Positions 13,473 through 20,437 of a stretch of DNA of 21,095 nucleotides are shown piece by piece. The first letter of the stretch is position 1. Every line of letters begins with the position of its first letter. The translations under genes and the position numbers were made by a program. The stretch is from a virus. The DNA lies in the IMG/VR virus record IMGVR_UViG_3300021378_001617, positions 1 through 21,095 of that record; one strand, 5' to 3'. The notes under the pieces were generated by a model, which saw nothing but the letters and a program-made list of their open reading frames with translations, did not search any database and was not told the origin of the DNA.

Positions 13473-14301
13473 AGTCTAATATTATACGCATCCTTTCTTC
13501 CTCAGTCAAATTTGAGATGACCGATTCATATTCAAACGCTTCCGCATCATATTCACCTTCATGGATTCCTTCCCAAAATATTTTTTCTTGTTCTGGAGTA
13601 AATGTATTATCCACAAAATCTGATAATGTGCCAGCACCGTCGCTTCTGTCATATAAGTAAATGTCTTTATCGTATACTATCTTGCCTTTTATATTACCCT
13701 TAGAACACTCTAAGGCTAGGTTTACTTGTGCCTGAACATCATCTAGTCCCATTAACTTGTCGGAAAATTTAAATGCTCTAGCGCCCTTCTTAGAAAGTCC
13801 TACAATCCTTTGGACTATGGTTTCATGGGAATACGCTTGAGCTATATCTCTCATTGTTTTGTAAAATGTTTTAAACTTATCTTTATCCGTAGCAAATTCC
13901 TTTCTTAGTGTTTTAGGAAACTGCCACTCCAGCATGGATAATAGTTTACGTTGTGGGGTGTAAACATCTGTTAAACAACCTACATAATCAAAGTCTTCTA
14001 AATGTTCTTTAATTCTTTCTATGCCACCCGGCATATAGTAGTCGTCCGAATCTATAAAAGTAAGATGGGTGTAACTTGTTTTCAAAAAGTAATCGAGAAC
14101 TGATTGTTTACCTAAGCCGGGAGTTCCGTTTGAAAGAGTAATTGCAAATTGGGAAATGTCCAACTTAGCATTTAATACTTCTTGAACATAGTCTTTGTTA
14201 AGAGTATTAATAATTAAAACTGCATCATCACCTACAGTTGTTAGGCAACGTTTAGTTTTTTCTAAATCCTCAGAACTAAGAACGGCTGTTAATAATTTCA
14301 A
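13453..14301 (-). CDS. GT-A fold glycosyltransferase (family 2-like)
   Basis: Transfers a sugar from a nucleotide-sugar donor to an acceptor that cannot be read here. The N-terminus KLLTAVLSSEDLEKTKRCL is the first GT-A strand and helix. The block GKQSVLDYFLKTSYTHLTFIDSDD ends in the DSDD metal/donor motif at 84-87, followed by DYYMPGGIERI, a common GT-2 pattern. A C-terminal part with YDKDIYLYDRSDGAGTLSD follows. Length 282 is usual for a small phage transferase. The start is TTG at 14301: no nearby ATG exists and AGAGAG lies upstream. It overlaps the nucleotidyltransferase-like gene by 26 bases and the unknown gene by 20 bases, forming a tight trio. Targets could be DNA, protein or host glycan. 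Confidence 0.82.
   Translation of the reverse strand: MKLLTAVLSSEDLEKTKRCLTTVGDDAVLIINTLNKDYVQEVLNAKLDISQFAITLSNGTPGLGKQSVLDYFLKTSYTHLTFIDSDDYYMPGGIERIKEHLEDFDYVGCLTDVYTPQRKLLSMLEWQFPKTLRKEFATDKDKFKTFYKTMRDIAQAYSHETIVQRIVGLSKKGARAFKFSDKLMGLDDVQAQVNLALECSKGNIKGKIVYDKDIYLYDRSDGAGTLSDFVDNTFTPEQEKIFWEGIHEGEYDAEAFEYESVISNLTEEERMRIILDYDIQQN
13481..13509 (-). promoter_or_regulatory. Sigma-70 promoter for the 212-residue gene, near-leaderless
   Basis: The minus strand has TTGACT (13504-13509), a 17 bp spacer and TATAAT (13481-13486), embedded in the 3' end of the glycosyltransferase gene. Eight bases separate the -10 box from the ATG at 13472, predicting a leader of about 0-3 bases. Confidence 0.65.
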
Positions 14302-14893
14302 GATATTTCTCTCTTCGTTTGTTTAAATTTTTGTGTTCAAGTTTTGTTGTTTGCCATATGGCTTGGTCGTCTGTGAAAAACTTTTGTGCTTCCTCAGAAG
14401 TTAATGTCCACCCCTGACTTAACCTAAGCATACATCTAATGATTGCAATATCCATATGAGTAGTAATACCTGTAAACTTTATTATTTTATTGTCCACTAC
14501 GTGTTCAAACAGTTCGTGCTTATGAAGTTCTTTATTACTATCATATGCTGACATACAATCTACATAATCTGTAATTGCCCACCAATCATGTGGATGTGAA
14601 CATGGTTTCTTTGATAATGAAATTACTGCATCGCCCCATGTGAAAAACCAAAAGTTAGTATTCGACCACGAATCTGTTTCGTCGATAACAACCGAATCGG
14701 AAACATCTTTTTCGTTTCCAAAGACTTCTTGTAATGTGGGTAAAAGTTTTTCAGGTTCAGGTGAAAACATATCAAAGTCTAATGGTTTAACACCTAGATA
14801 GGAATCCTTAAGGGCACCTCCTGATATAAAGAAATATGGTTGGGGTCCTTGAGATAGGATTAGTGCTACTAAATTTTGAACGTAATGATACAT
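14276..14893 (-). CDS. Nucleotidyltransferase-fold protein (Pol beta superfamily)
   Basis: The motif ISGGALKDSYLGVKPLDFDMF at residues 23-43 has GG, then the paired acidic residues D39 and D41 (DFD), as in the catalytic head of Pol beta-superfamily nucleotidyltransferases and CCA-adding enzymes (GG...DxD). The rest, helical with FHTHMDIAIIRCML-like patterns, carries no obvious extra domain. The 205 residues are short compared with tRNA nucleotidyltransferases. Target could be a sugar phosphate, RNA end or protein. The ATG at 14893 lies behind a hairpin following the 104-residue gene. The 3' end overlaps the glycosyltransferase, which suggests the two enzymes work on a shared product, for example making and then using an activated sugar; this is inference. 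Confidence 0.7.
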   Translation of the reverse strand: MYHYVQNLVALILSQGPQPYFFISGGALKDSYLGVKPLDFDMFSPEPEKLLPTLQEVFGNEKDVSDSVVIDETDSWSNTNFWFFTWGDAVISLSKKPCSHPHDWWAITDYVDCMSAYDSNKELHKHELFEHVVDNKIIKFTGITTHMDIAIIRCMLRLSQGWTLTSEEAQKFFTDDQAIWQTTKLEHKNLNKRREKYLEIINSRS

Positions 14894-14901
14894 GATATAA
14901 T

Positions 14902-14918
14902 GGGGAGTTTAACTCCCC
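14902..14918 (-). terminator. Hairpin after the 104-residue gene
   Basis: The palindrome GGGGAGTT T AACTCCCC (14902-14918) has 8 matching bases on each side, folding as a 6-7 bp GC-rich stem with a small loop. It lies between the 104-residue gene (stop at 14935) and the next ATG (14893). The run after the stem is ATTATATC, not a U-tract, so termination is plausible but not proven. It may instead protect RNA 3' ends. Confidence 0.5.
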
Positions 14919-14934
14919 AAATTAAAGAAATTTA

Positions 14935-15249
14935 TTATGTTATGATTTCTTTTGTTGCTGAAAGAGCAGAATCAGCTTCGATTAAAGATTTAACATCTTG
15001 ACCTGGTGTAATACCTAATTCTGTTGCCTTGTCTGCACAAGCGGTATTGAAAGCATCTAATTGTGCTTGGTCTTCAAAAATTAAAGTAACTGTTTGAGTT
15101 AATCCATCTTCAGAAAACTCCTCGGTAGCTTGAACCAAATTGTCTGCTAACCATGTGCTTCTAAAAGTTGAAAAATCAGAATTACTATAACTAGGAAAAG
15201 CTGTGCCTAACTCTGTTCTGTTAATAATATATCTTTTAACTACTGACAT
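14935..15249 (-). CDS. Unknown 104-residue protein under a late promoter
   Basis: I do not recognise a family. It starts MSVVKRYIINRTELGTAFP, has a beta-rich middle (EDGLTQTVTLIFEDQAQLDAF) and a soluble acidic C-terminus (KSLIEADSALSATKEIIT). There is no signal peptide, membrane segment or metal motif. The ATG at 15249 has a strong AGGAGA site. A TATAAATA late promoter lies in the 3' end of the gene before it, and a GC-rich hairpin follows its stop, making it look like a single-gene late unit inside an early region. Late expression would fit a virion or assembly role, but this is inference. Confidence 0.75.
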   Translation of the reverse strand: MSVVKRYIINRTELGTAFPSYSNSDFSTFRSTWLADNLVQATEEFSEDGLTQTVTLIFEDQAQLDAFNTACADKATELGITPGQDVKSLIEADSALSATKEIIT

Positions 15250-15264
15250 TTAAGTCTCCTAAAA

Positions 15265-15558
15265 TTAGTTTTTGTTTCTATATTTATAATCATGGTGATA
15301 TAGAGAAATCATTCCATAATGTATTACTTTTAATAAATCAGCTCTATTAAACCCATCCTTTTTTCCATAACGTTGGGCATACTTCATAATGTTTCCAATT
15401 AAGAATCCATCACCATGTCCACTATCAATAATAAATTCAGTTGCCTGAAATTTATTTTGACTATAATGCTGGGAGTATGTGTTGTCCACATACTCCTTTA
15501 TTTCTTTGAGGGTTTCACCCTCATTATATTTATAATTAATATTGTTCTTCTTGAACAT
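15265..15558 (-). CDS. DUF3310-like protein
   Basis: A 97-residue protein with the pattern HYSQNKFQATEFI, then DGFLIGNIMKYAQRYGKKDGFNRADLLKVIHYG. The G-N-I-x-K-Y-x-x-R-x-G-x-K-D followed by a K-x-x-H-Y helix is characteristic of DUF3310, a small phage family sometimes labelled nucleotide kinase without firm support. I choose the ATG at 15558 rather than the GTG one codon earlier, because it has a well-spaced GAGGAAAG site. It overlaps the CobS-like gene end by 23 bases, so it probably belongs to that mRNA. The last codons hold the late promoter for the next gene. Function unknown; family is moderately sure. Confidence 0.75.
   Translation of the reverse strand: MFKKNNINYKYNEGETLKEIKEYVDNTYSQHYSQNKFQATEFIIDSGHGDGFLIGNIMKYAQRYGKKDGFNRADLLKVIHYGMISLYHHDYKYRNKN
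15281..15288 (-). promoter_or_regulatory. T4-type late promoter before the 104-residue gene
   Basis: Exact TATAAATA on the minus strand, within the last codons of the DUF3310-like gene and 31 bases before the ATG at 15249. Distance and context match other late promoters in the window. Confidence 0.6.
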
Positions 15559-16675
15559 CACTTTCCTCAGTTAAATCTACTTTTGCATCTACTTTATTGT
15601 AGAGTTCAATAAATGCTGACTTTGTGTCCTCATCAAATCTGTTTACACAAAGTTCAATAGCCTTTACTCTGTCATTAAACATGGCATAAGCATTTACAAT
15701 ATGCTCTAGTCTACGTGTTGAGATTAACTCGTCAATTGCACCTTCATAAAATGTCTTACGAATTACTTCAGCCCATGTTACTAAGTTTTCTGCAAACTCA
15801 ACATCTTCAACATTTGCCTTTGCCATTTTATTTAGTATGATTTTCTTCTCATTTGCCGGAGTAGGGTATTCCTGTTCGACCGTTATTGCAAACCTTTCTA
15901 GAAATGCTTCGTCTAACATTTGTGCTGACATAAACTTGCCATCTTCTGAACCACGTCCTTTTGTATTCGCGGTTGCTATTACGTTGAAGCCATGTGCTGG
16001 ATGCACAACTTCGCCTGTCTTTTTATTAAAGTAAGGCTTGCCTTCTAGTATAGCCTGTAAGCACATCAACTTGTTAGAGCCTCTATCAATCTCATCTAAT
16101 ATTAAGATTGCGCCTCTTTTCATTGCTGTTAATACAGGGCCTTCTCTATAAACAACGTTGCCATCAACAAGTGTATTGCCACCAATCAAATCATCTTCAT
16201 CTGTTTCAATGCTGATGTTTACCCTAAGTGCTTCTTTGCCTAACTTCGCACACGCCTGCTCGACCATTGTTGTTTTACCATTACCTGACAATCCAGAAAT
16301 AAATGTAGGATAAAACATTCCGGATTGGATAATTTTATTTAGGTCTTTAAAGAATCCAAATGGGACGAACGTCTCGTCTTTTGTTGGAATTAAATTATCT
16401 ACTTCCACTTCTAGTTTTGCCTGTGTTACGACCTTTGGGTCTGACTCAATAGTTGCAATTGGTTGTTGAACTGGTTGCTCAACTTTACTAACAACATGGA
16501 GTGCTGGGTTAATAGAATATTGATTATAGCCTACTTTGTTTTCTTTAAAAAACCAGTGTGGATATCTCAATCCGTTTTCCTCAATCACCTTAATGACATC
16601 TGCTCTTTGAACGCTAGCAACATTTGGAAATGTTTCTGCTAATGCGTTTAAAAATGTTTCTTTATCATAGTTCAT
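15536..16675 (-). CDS. cobS: CobS/MoxR-type AAA+ ATPase
   Basis: An AAA+ ATPase of the CobS-MoxR group, which usually works with a VWA-domain partner to remodel or metallate proteins. After about 100 variable residues, Walker A is GLSGNGKT (128-135), Walker B is LILDEID (191-197), sensor 1 is in ATANTKG (234-240), and the arginine finger is in DEAFLERF near 255-262. The N-terminus (about 1-60) looks like a small helical domain with a proline- and glutamine-rich linker. Genes labelled cobS are common in marine T4-like phages. The mRNA has its own sigma-70 promoter and an AGAGAGG site. It lies just after the CobT-like gene. No cobaltochelatase CobN is present in this window, so cobalamin synthesis is not shown. 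Confidence 0.9.
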   Translation of the reverse strand: MNYDKETFLNALAETFPNVASVQRADVIKVIEENGLRYPHWFFKENKVGYNQYSINPALHVVSKVEQPVQQPIATIESDPKVVTQAKLEVEVDNLIPTKDETFVPFGFFKDLNKIIQSGMFYPTFISGLSGNGKTTMVEQACAKLGKEALRVNISIETDEDDLIGGNTLVDGNVVYREGPVLTAMKRGAILILDEIDRGSNKLMCLQAILEGKPYFNKKTGEVVHPAHGFNVIATANTKGRGSEDGKFMSAQMLDEAFLERFAITVEQEYPTPANEKKIILNKMAKANVEDVEFAENLVTWAEVIRKTFYEGAIDELISTRRLEHIVNAYAMFNDRVKAIELCVNRFDEDTKSAFIELYNKVDAKVDLTEESDVQEEQY

Positions 16676-16713
16676 AATATATTTACCTCTCTTTTTTATT
16701 AACTATACCACAT

Positions 16714-16742
16714 ATGATACAGTCAAATGCAAAAAATGTCAA
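16714..16742 (-). promoter_or_regulatory. Sigma-70 promoter for the CobS-like gene
   Basis: TTGACA (16737-16742), a 17 bp spacer and TATCAT (16714-16719) on the minus strand, in the gap after the CobT-like stop. A leader of roughly 32 bases with AGAGAGG follows. Confidence 0.7.
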
Positions 16743-16747
16743 GCATT

Positions 16748-19039
16748 TTATGCAACTTTTTCTATAAATCTATTTACAAAAACTCTTGTTTTGTTTTTGT
16801 TGCCTTGGAACTTTTTAAATCCTCTTAACAAATCACCTTTCTTGTTGGACTTAACTTCTAATTCATCTTCACTAACTTGAATGTTCTTACCATTTTTAAT
16901 TATGAACTTACTATCATATTGTTCAAAGTCTGTTAGTTCAACAAAACCATTTCTTAACCAGTCCTTTTTCCAAGCTACCTGAAATTCTTTTTCGCCTTTG
17001 CTCCAGCCATACTTTTCAGTAAACTCTCTTTCAACATCATACTTACCAAACCTGCCTATGTGAAAGTTGATAAGTCTAGAATCAGTTTCTTGTTTAAACC
17101 ATTTCTTAACTAACTCATATTGAATAGCTTTATCTCTAGTATAATATTTCTCACCCTTGTGAATAATAGTTTTGCCTTTTTTCTGTATCGCAAATCCATT
17201 ATAATTTCTGCTATCAAAATATTTATCTTTACCACATTCTACTCTTAATTCGCTTGTAGGACCTCCGTCGGTTAGCAGTATTGTGTTCATTACTTCGACC
17301 TTGTGTTGTTGCCTAAACTTTCTAACAAGTTCAGTAGCAATGACCATAGTCTCAACTAGGGGTGTTCCGCCTAGTCTAAATTGTGTAGGTAAGTCATAAC
17401 CATTACAACATAACTCTGTAACTCTAGGATTATATCTATGCTCATAATAACTATCATGGTTGCTATATGATGCTCCTACCATTAATAATGTTTTGAACAT
17501 CTCATTATATTTTCCTTGATTTAAGTTTGAGCTAAGTAAATGATTAATTTTTATATCATCTTCTCTAATCATTAATTGATTTAATTTTCTACCGCCCTGT
17601 GCCTCTTCCAAGAGTCTTAAATGTTTTTCATATGAAAATTCCTCATTTTCATCTCGGTATCTTCTGCTTTGGCCTGTAGTAAATGAATAAACATCAAATG
17701 GTATGCCTACTTTCTTACAAAATTGTGCTTGTATTAAAACTTGTTCTAAGGTCGCTGCTATATCATTTTGCATAGAACCTGAAAAGTCAATTATAAAAAC
17801 CATACCATGATTTTTGCCTTTAGGAATAATTGTGTTTGAAAGAAATACATCTTCAGTTAATCTTGTAGCCCAAAGTTTATCAACATCTAACTCGCCTGTT
17901 TTAGAAGTTCTAGCTTTCTTTAATTGTGATGCCTGTCTTCTAAGTTCAAATTGTTGAACAAGTGCTGAAATATATGCCTTGTTTTTGTTTTCGAATCTTT
18001 TGAATAAAATTTGTTTTGCTTTTTCTATAGGAACAATATGTTCTGCCAACGACTCATCTATTCTTACGAACATATTAGAGCTCCATTTTGTATCTAAAAG
18101 CTCGTTAATTGAAGTTACAAAATAATCTAAATCTAATTTTGTTGGCATTGTTACATACTTCGGAGGAAGTGCGTCTTTATCAATAATTTTATCTTCATTA
18201 TTTCTAAAGTTTTGGTCGGTAATTGAAACAGGCTCTTCTTCTCCGCCTTGCATACCACCACCGGATGTAGGATATGATTCGTCTTGTTCTTCCTGCTCTT
18301 CTTGTTCCTCATCTGAATCTTGTGATTGCCCACTACCGTTATCCTCTTCCTCGTCTTCTTCATCTTCATCTTCAGGTATGCTAGTAAAGTAATCATCGAA
18401 GTCTGGATTTTCTTCTTCCTCTTCTTTGTCCTGTTCTTCAGGTTGTTTCATTGTTTGTTGAATTATTTTTTCTAATGCTTCCTGTTCGCCCTCATCATTT
18501 GAAGCTCTATCAAATAAATCTTTACATACATTAACAACTTCGTCCCAAGTTTCTACAACATCAATCCTATTTAGGAATTCTTTTTCCTCATCTGTGAATT
18601 GAATAGCTAGCATTGAACCTACTTTGTAATGTAGATTAATTCTATCGATTAGTGGGAGTGCATTAACATCTCTGTCTTTAACACCAAAGAAGTCTTTATC
18701 AAATAATTCCTGATACCCTTTATAAAAGTTTTTAACAATACCCGGGAATTTGTTTTTGACCTTTCTTTCAATACGAGCATCTTCAACAACATTAAGATAT
18801 GTCTTAAAGTTTTTGCCGTAATCTTGATTTGTATGCCAACCTTTTTCAGGAGTGAATAAAGCGTGACCAACTTCGTGACCTAAGAACATATCATATAGGT
18901 CATTTGACATTTCCTTCCAAACTGGAAGAACTATTGTTCTAGTGTTTAATTCAAAGTAAGCAGTTGATGTTTTTCTGTGTTCAACTGTTACATTTTCTGA
19001 TGCTAATAGTTTTGCTAATGTGTTTTTATTTTGTTTCAT
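16748..19039 (-). CDS. cobT: CobT-like protein with HExxH motif and VWA domain
   Basis: A 763-residue protein with three zones. Residues 1-190 hold HEVGHALF at 55-62, the zinc-binding pattern of metallopeptidases, with EDARIERK at 86-93 as a likely third ligand region. Residues 200-270 form a very acidic linker rich in Glu and Gln (EEEEENPDFDD, EDEDEEDEEED). Residues 410-760 form a von Willebrand A domain with the MIDAS motif DFSGSM at 418-423, followed by GGTPL, which supplies another metal ligand. It resembles CobT, the partner of CobS. I take ATG at 19039 rather than TTG at 19054, because the -10 box of the promoter overlaps that longer version. It is probably co-expressed with CobS; the substrate is unknown. 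Confidence 0.88.
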   Translation of the reverse strand: MKQNKNTLAKLLASENVTVEHRKTSTAYFELNTRTIVLPVWKEMSNDLYDMFLGHEVGHALFTPEKGWHTNQDYGKNFKTYLNVVEDARIERKVKNKFPGIVKNFYKGYQELFDKDFFGVKDRDVNALPLIDRINLHYKVGSMLAIQFTDEEKEFLNRIDVVETWDEVVNVCKDLFDRASNDEGEQEALEKIIQQTMKQPEEQDKEEEEENPDFDDYFTSIPEDEDEEDEEEDNGSGQSQDSDEEQEEQEEQDESYPTSGGGMQGGEEEPVSITDQNFRNNEDKIIDKDALPPKYVTMPTKLDLDYFVTSINELLDTKWSSNMFVRIDESLAEHIVPIEKAKQILFKRFENKNKAYISALVQQFELRRQASQLKKARTSKTGELDVDKLWATRLTEDVFLSNTIIPKGKNHGMVFIIDFSGSMQNDIAATLEQVLIQAQFCKKVGIPFDVYSFTTGQSRRYRDENEEFSYEKHLRLLEEAQGGRKLNQLMIREDDIKINHLLSSNLNQGKYNEMFKTLLMVGASYSNHDSYYEHRYNPRVTELCCNGYDLPTQFRLGGTPLVETMVIATELVRKFRQQHKVEVMNTILLTDGGPTSELRVECGKDKYFDSRNYNGFAIQKKGKTIIHKGEKYYTRDKAIQYELVKKWFKQETDSRLINFHIGRFGKYDVEREFTEKYGWSKGEKEFQVAWKKDWLRNGFVELTDFEQYDSKFIIKNGKNIQVSEDELEVKSNKKGDLLRGFKKFQGNKNKTRVFVNRFIEKVA

Positions 19040-19045
19040 GTGTAT

Positions 19046-19074
19046 ATGATACAAAGAAACTTAATAATTGTCAA
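19046..19074 (-). promoter_or_regulatory. Sigma-70 promoter for the CobT-like gene, predicted leaderless
   Basis: TTGACA (19069-19074), a 17 bp spacer and TATCAT (19046-19051) on the minus strand. The -35 contains the stop codon of the nuclease gene. Six bases (ATACAC) separate the -10 box from the ATG at 19039, placing +1 on its A. No ribosome site is present. Confidence 0.75.
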
Positions 19075-19499
19075 GCACTTTCTGAAAAGAATTGCCTATT
19101 TTTTAGATGTTCCTCGGCTATCGCATCTTTACTTTGTCCAAAGTATTCAACCGCATGATGTTTCATAACCATTTCTTTATTTACATTAACGTCAACTTCA
19201 AACTTAGGATGACCTTCGTTTTCCTTTACAATAAATTCGCCTAGGATTCTTCCAAACTTTCCTTTACTATCTAATCTTGTTTTTAGAACTGCCCCTTCTG
19301 AAAGTCTATCCTTTAAAAAGTTTTTAGCCATAAGACCATATTTCTTTTCTTCTAAATCTCTTGTTCTACTTTCTGGAGTATCAATTCCGTAAAGTCTTAC
19401 TCTTTGTTTTCTAAGCCAAACGCCAAACCCTAAGTCGATATCTACATCAACGGTATCGCCGTCAACTACCTTAACAATATTTACTCTATACTCATACAT
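19071..19499 (-). CDS. Staphylococcal-nuclease-like endonuclease
   Basis: A 142-residue SNase-fold protein. The calcium and catalytic residues are in place: DGDT at 13-16, Arg35 in RVRLYGIDTPES, Asp40, Glu43 and Arg84 in KFGRILGEF, so it should hydrolyse DNA or RNA with a metal ion. Unlike secreted SNases it lacks a signal peptide and would act in the host cytoplasm. The ATG at 19499 overlaps the ClpP-like gene by 8 bases, with an A-rich, weak ribosome site. Its stop codon lies inside the -35 box of the next promoter. It may degrade host nucleic acid or trim phage DNA. Confidence 0.88.
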   Translation of the reverse strand: MYEYRVNIVKVVDGDTVDVDIDLGFGVWLRKQRVRLYGIDTPESRTRDLEEKKYGLMAKNFLKDRLSEGAVLKTRLDSKGKFGRILGEFIVKENEGHPKFEVDVNVNKEMVMKHHAVEYFGQSKDAIAEEHLKNRQFFSESA

Positions 19500-20097
19500 T
19501 TTTCTTTTTTCTTGTCCTACGTTTTGTTGCAGGTTTTGTTGCTTTTTCCTGCTCTTCTAATTCTTTTCTTTTATTAAGTCTTTTAATAACCTCATCAGAC
19601 TCCATCCAGAAATCTTTACCATCTATAAGTTTTTCTATTTCTACTTCTGTTAGAAAGTTTTTATAAACTTGATTAATTAATTTTGTTCCCCAATTTTTTT
19701 CTAGTAAAACTTGTGCCTGCATCTCATGTTGTTTACCAAATGATGCACTAGAAAAGGTATGAAACATAAATGCTGAATGGTCAGACACTTCACATTGGTC
19801 TCCACATAAAAATAACATAGTAGCTGCCGATGCAACTAATCCTTCTGCTGATGTAATTACTCTTGCATTAGTTTCATTTAAGGCTCTCATAAATTGAACT
19901 GTGGTAAAAGCATTTCCGCCCCCACTATTCAAATGCAAATAGATAGCATCCATTTGTCCTGCCTGTCTCATAATTTGAAACCATTCTATATATTTGTCAG
20001 GAGTTTCAATTGGTCCTGATATATAAAAATGATGTATTGTTGCTACGCCCTGTTCTACGTAACCTTGTCTAGGTTTAAAGTTAGTTGAGTCGTTCAT
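19492..20097 (-). CDS. ClpP-fold serine protease
   Basis: A 201-residue crotonase-fold protease. The oxyanion segment is LHLNSGGGNAF (54-64, compared with NSPGG in ClpP). The probable nucleophile is Ser90 in GLVASAATML, with His113 in FMFHTFS and Asp162 in GKDFWM, giving the Ser-His-Asp order of ClpP. The C-terminus ends in a basic tail (TKRRTRKKK). Phage ClpP homologues elsewhere act as prohead proteases, but here the neighbours are deformylase, a nuclease and the CobT/CobS genes, so a protein turnover role is also possible. The ATG at 20097 overlaps the upstream small gene by 17 bases. AAGG is about 16 bases upstream, a poor ribosome site. No Clp ATPase is seen in the window. Confidence 0.85.
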   Translation of the reverse strand: MNDSTNFKPRQGYVEQGVATIHHFYISGPIETPDKYIEWFQIMRQAGQMDAIYLHLNSGGGNAFTTVQFMRALNETNARVITSAEGLVASAATMLFLCGDQCEVSDHSAFMFHTFSSASFGKQHEMQAQVLLEKNWGTKLINQVYKNFLTEVEIEKLIDGKDFWMESDEVIKRLNKRKELEEQEKATKPATKRRTRKKKNV

Positions 20098-20437
20098 AAT
20101 ATCTTGTTACTGCCTTAATTTTTTCAATCTGTTTATCAATAATGACCGTTCTATTTGGCCAATGTATCATTTCCTTTTCAGGGTCCTTTTTTAAATTAAT
20201 TAAAAGCGGTAAAATCAAATCTTCGACTTCCCTTAATTTTAAAGCTACATCTTGCTCTACTAAAGCTCGATGCTCATTAATTAAACCAGAATTATCTGCA
20301 GACAAAATTCTGTTTTCTAAATCATATAATTTTTCTAATATTTCTTTTGAACTACTATCATCAGTAACCTGTTGAACAGGTGCTCCTGCTGGTTCCTCAT
20401 CAACAATAGTAAATCCAAAATCAAAATCCTCAGCCAT
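20081..20437 (-). CDS. Conserved small protein, function unknown
   Basis: A 118-residue acidic protein. The N-terminus reads AEDFDFGFTIVDEEPAGAP, a low-complexity linker follows, and a helical C-terminus contains ILPLLINLKKDPEKEMIHWPNR and a final KAVTRYYERLN. The NLKKDPEKxxIxWPNR box resembles a conserved hypothetical protein I recall from marine T4-like phages; the exact role is not known to me. No membrane, metal or catalytic motif is visible. The ATG at 20437 has AGGAG upstream and overlaps the deformylase stop by 8 bases. Co-transcription with deformylase and the ClpP-like gene is likely. Confidence 0.75.
   Translation of the reverse strand: MAEDFDFGFTIVDEEPAGAPVQQVTDDSSSKEILEKLYDLENRILSADNSGLINEHRALVEQDVALKLREVEDLILPLLINLKKDPEKEMIHWPNRTVIIDKQIEKIKAVTRYYERLN

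Noticed and set aside
15527-15534. Sixth exact TATAAATA on the minus strand
   Set aside because: It lies near the start of the DUF3310-like gene, where the codons encode Tyr-Lys-Tyr, and it is far from the next gene start (about 280 bases).
18151-18396. Minus-strand open frame in another frame inside the CobT-like gene
   Set aside because: It mirrors the low-complexity Glu/Gln linker of the real gene; Lys/Arg-rich translation is an out-of-frame artefact.
15536-19039. Cobalamin biosynthesis operon
   Set aside because: Only CobS- and CobT-like proteins are present; no CobN or other pathway enzyme is seen, and the HExxH motif points to another role.
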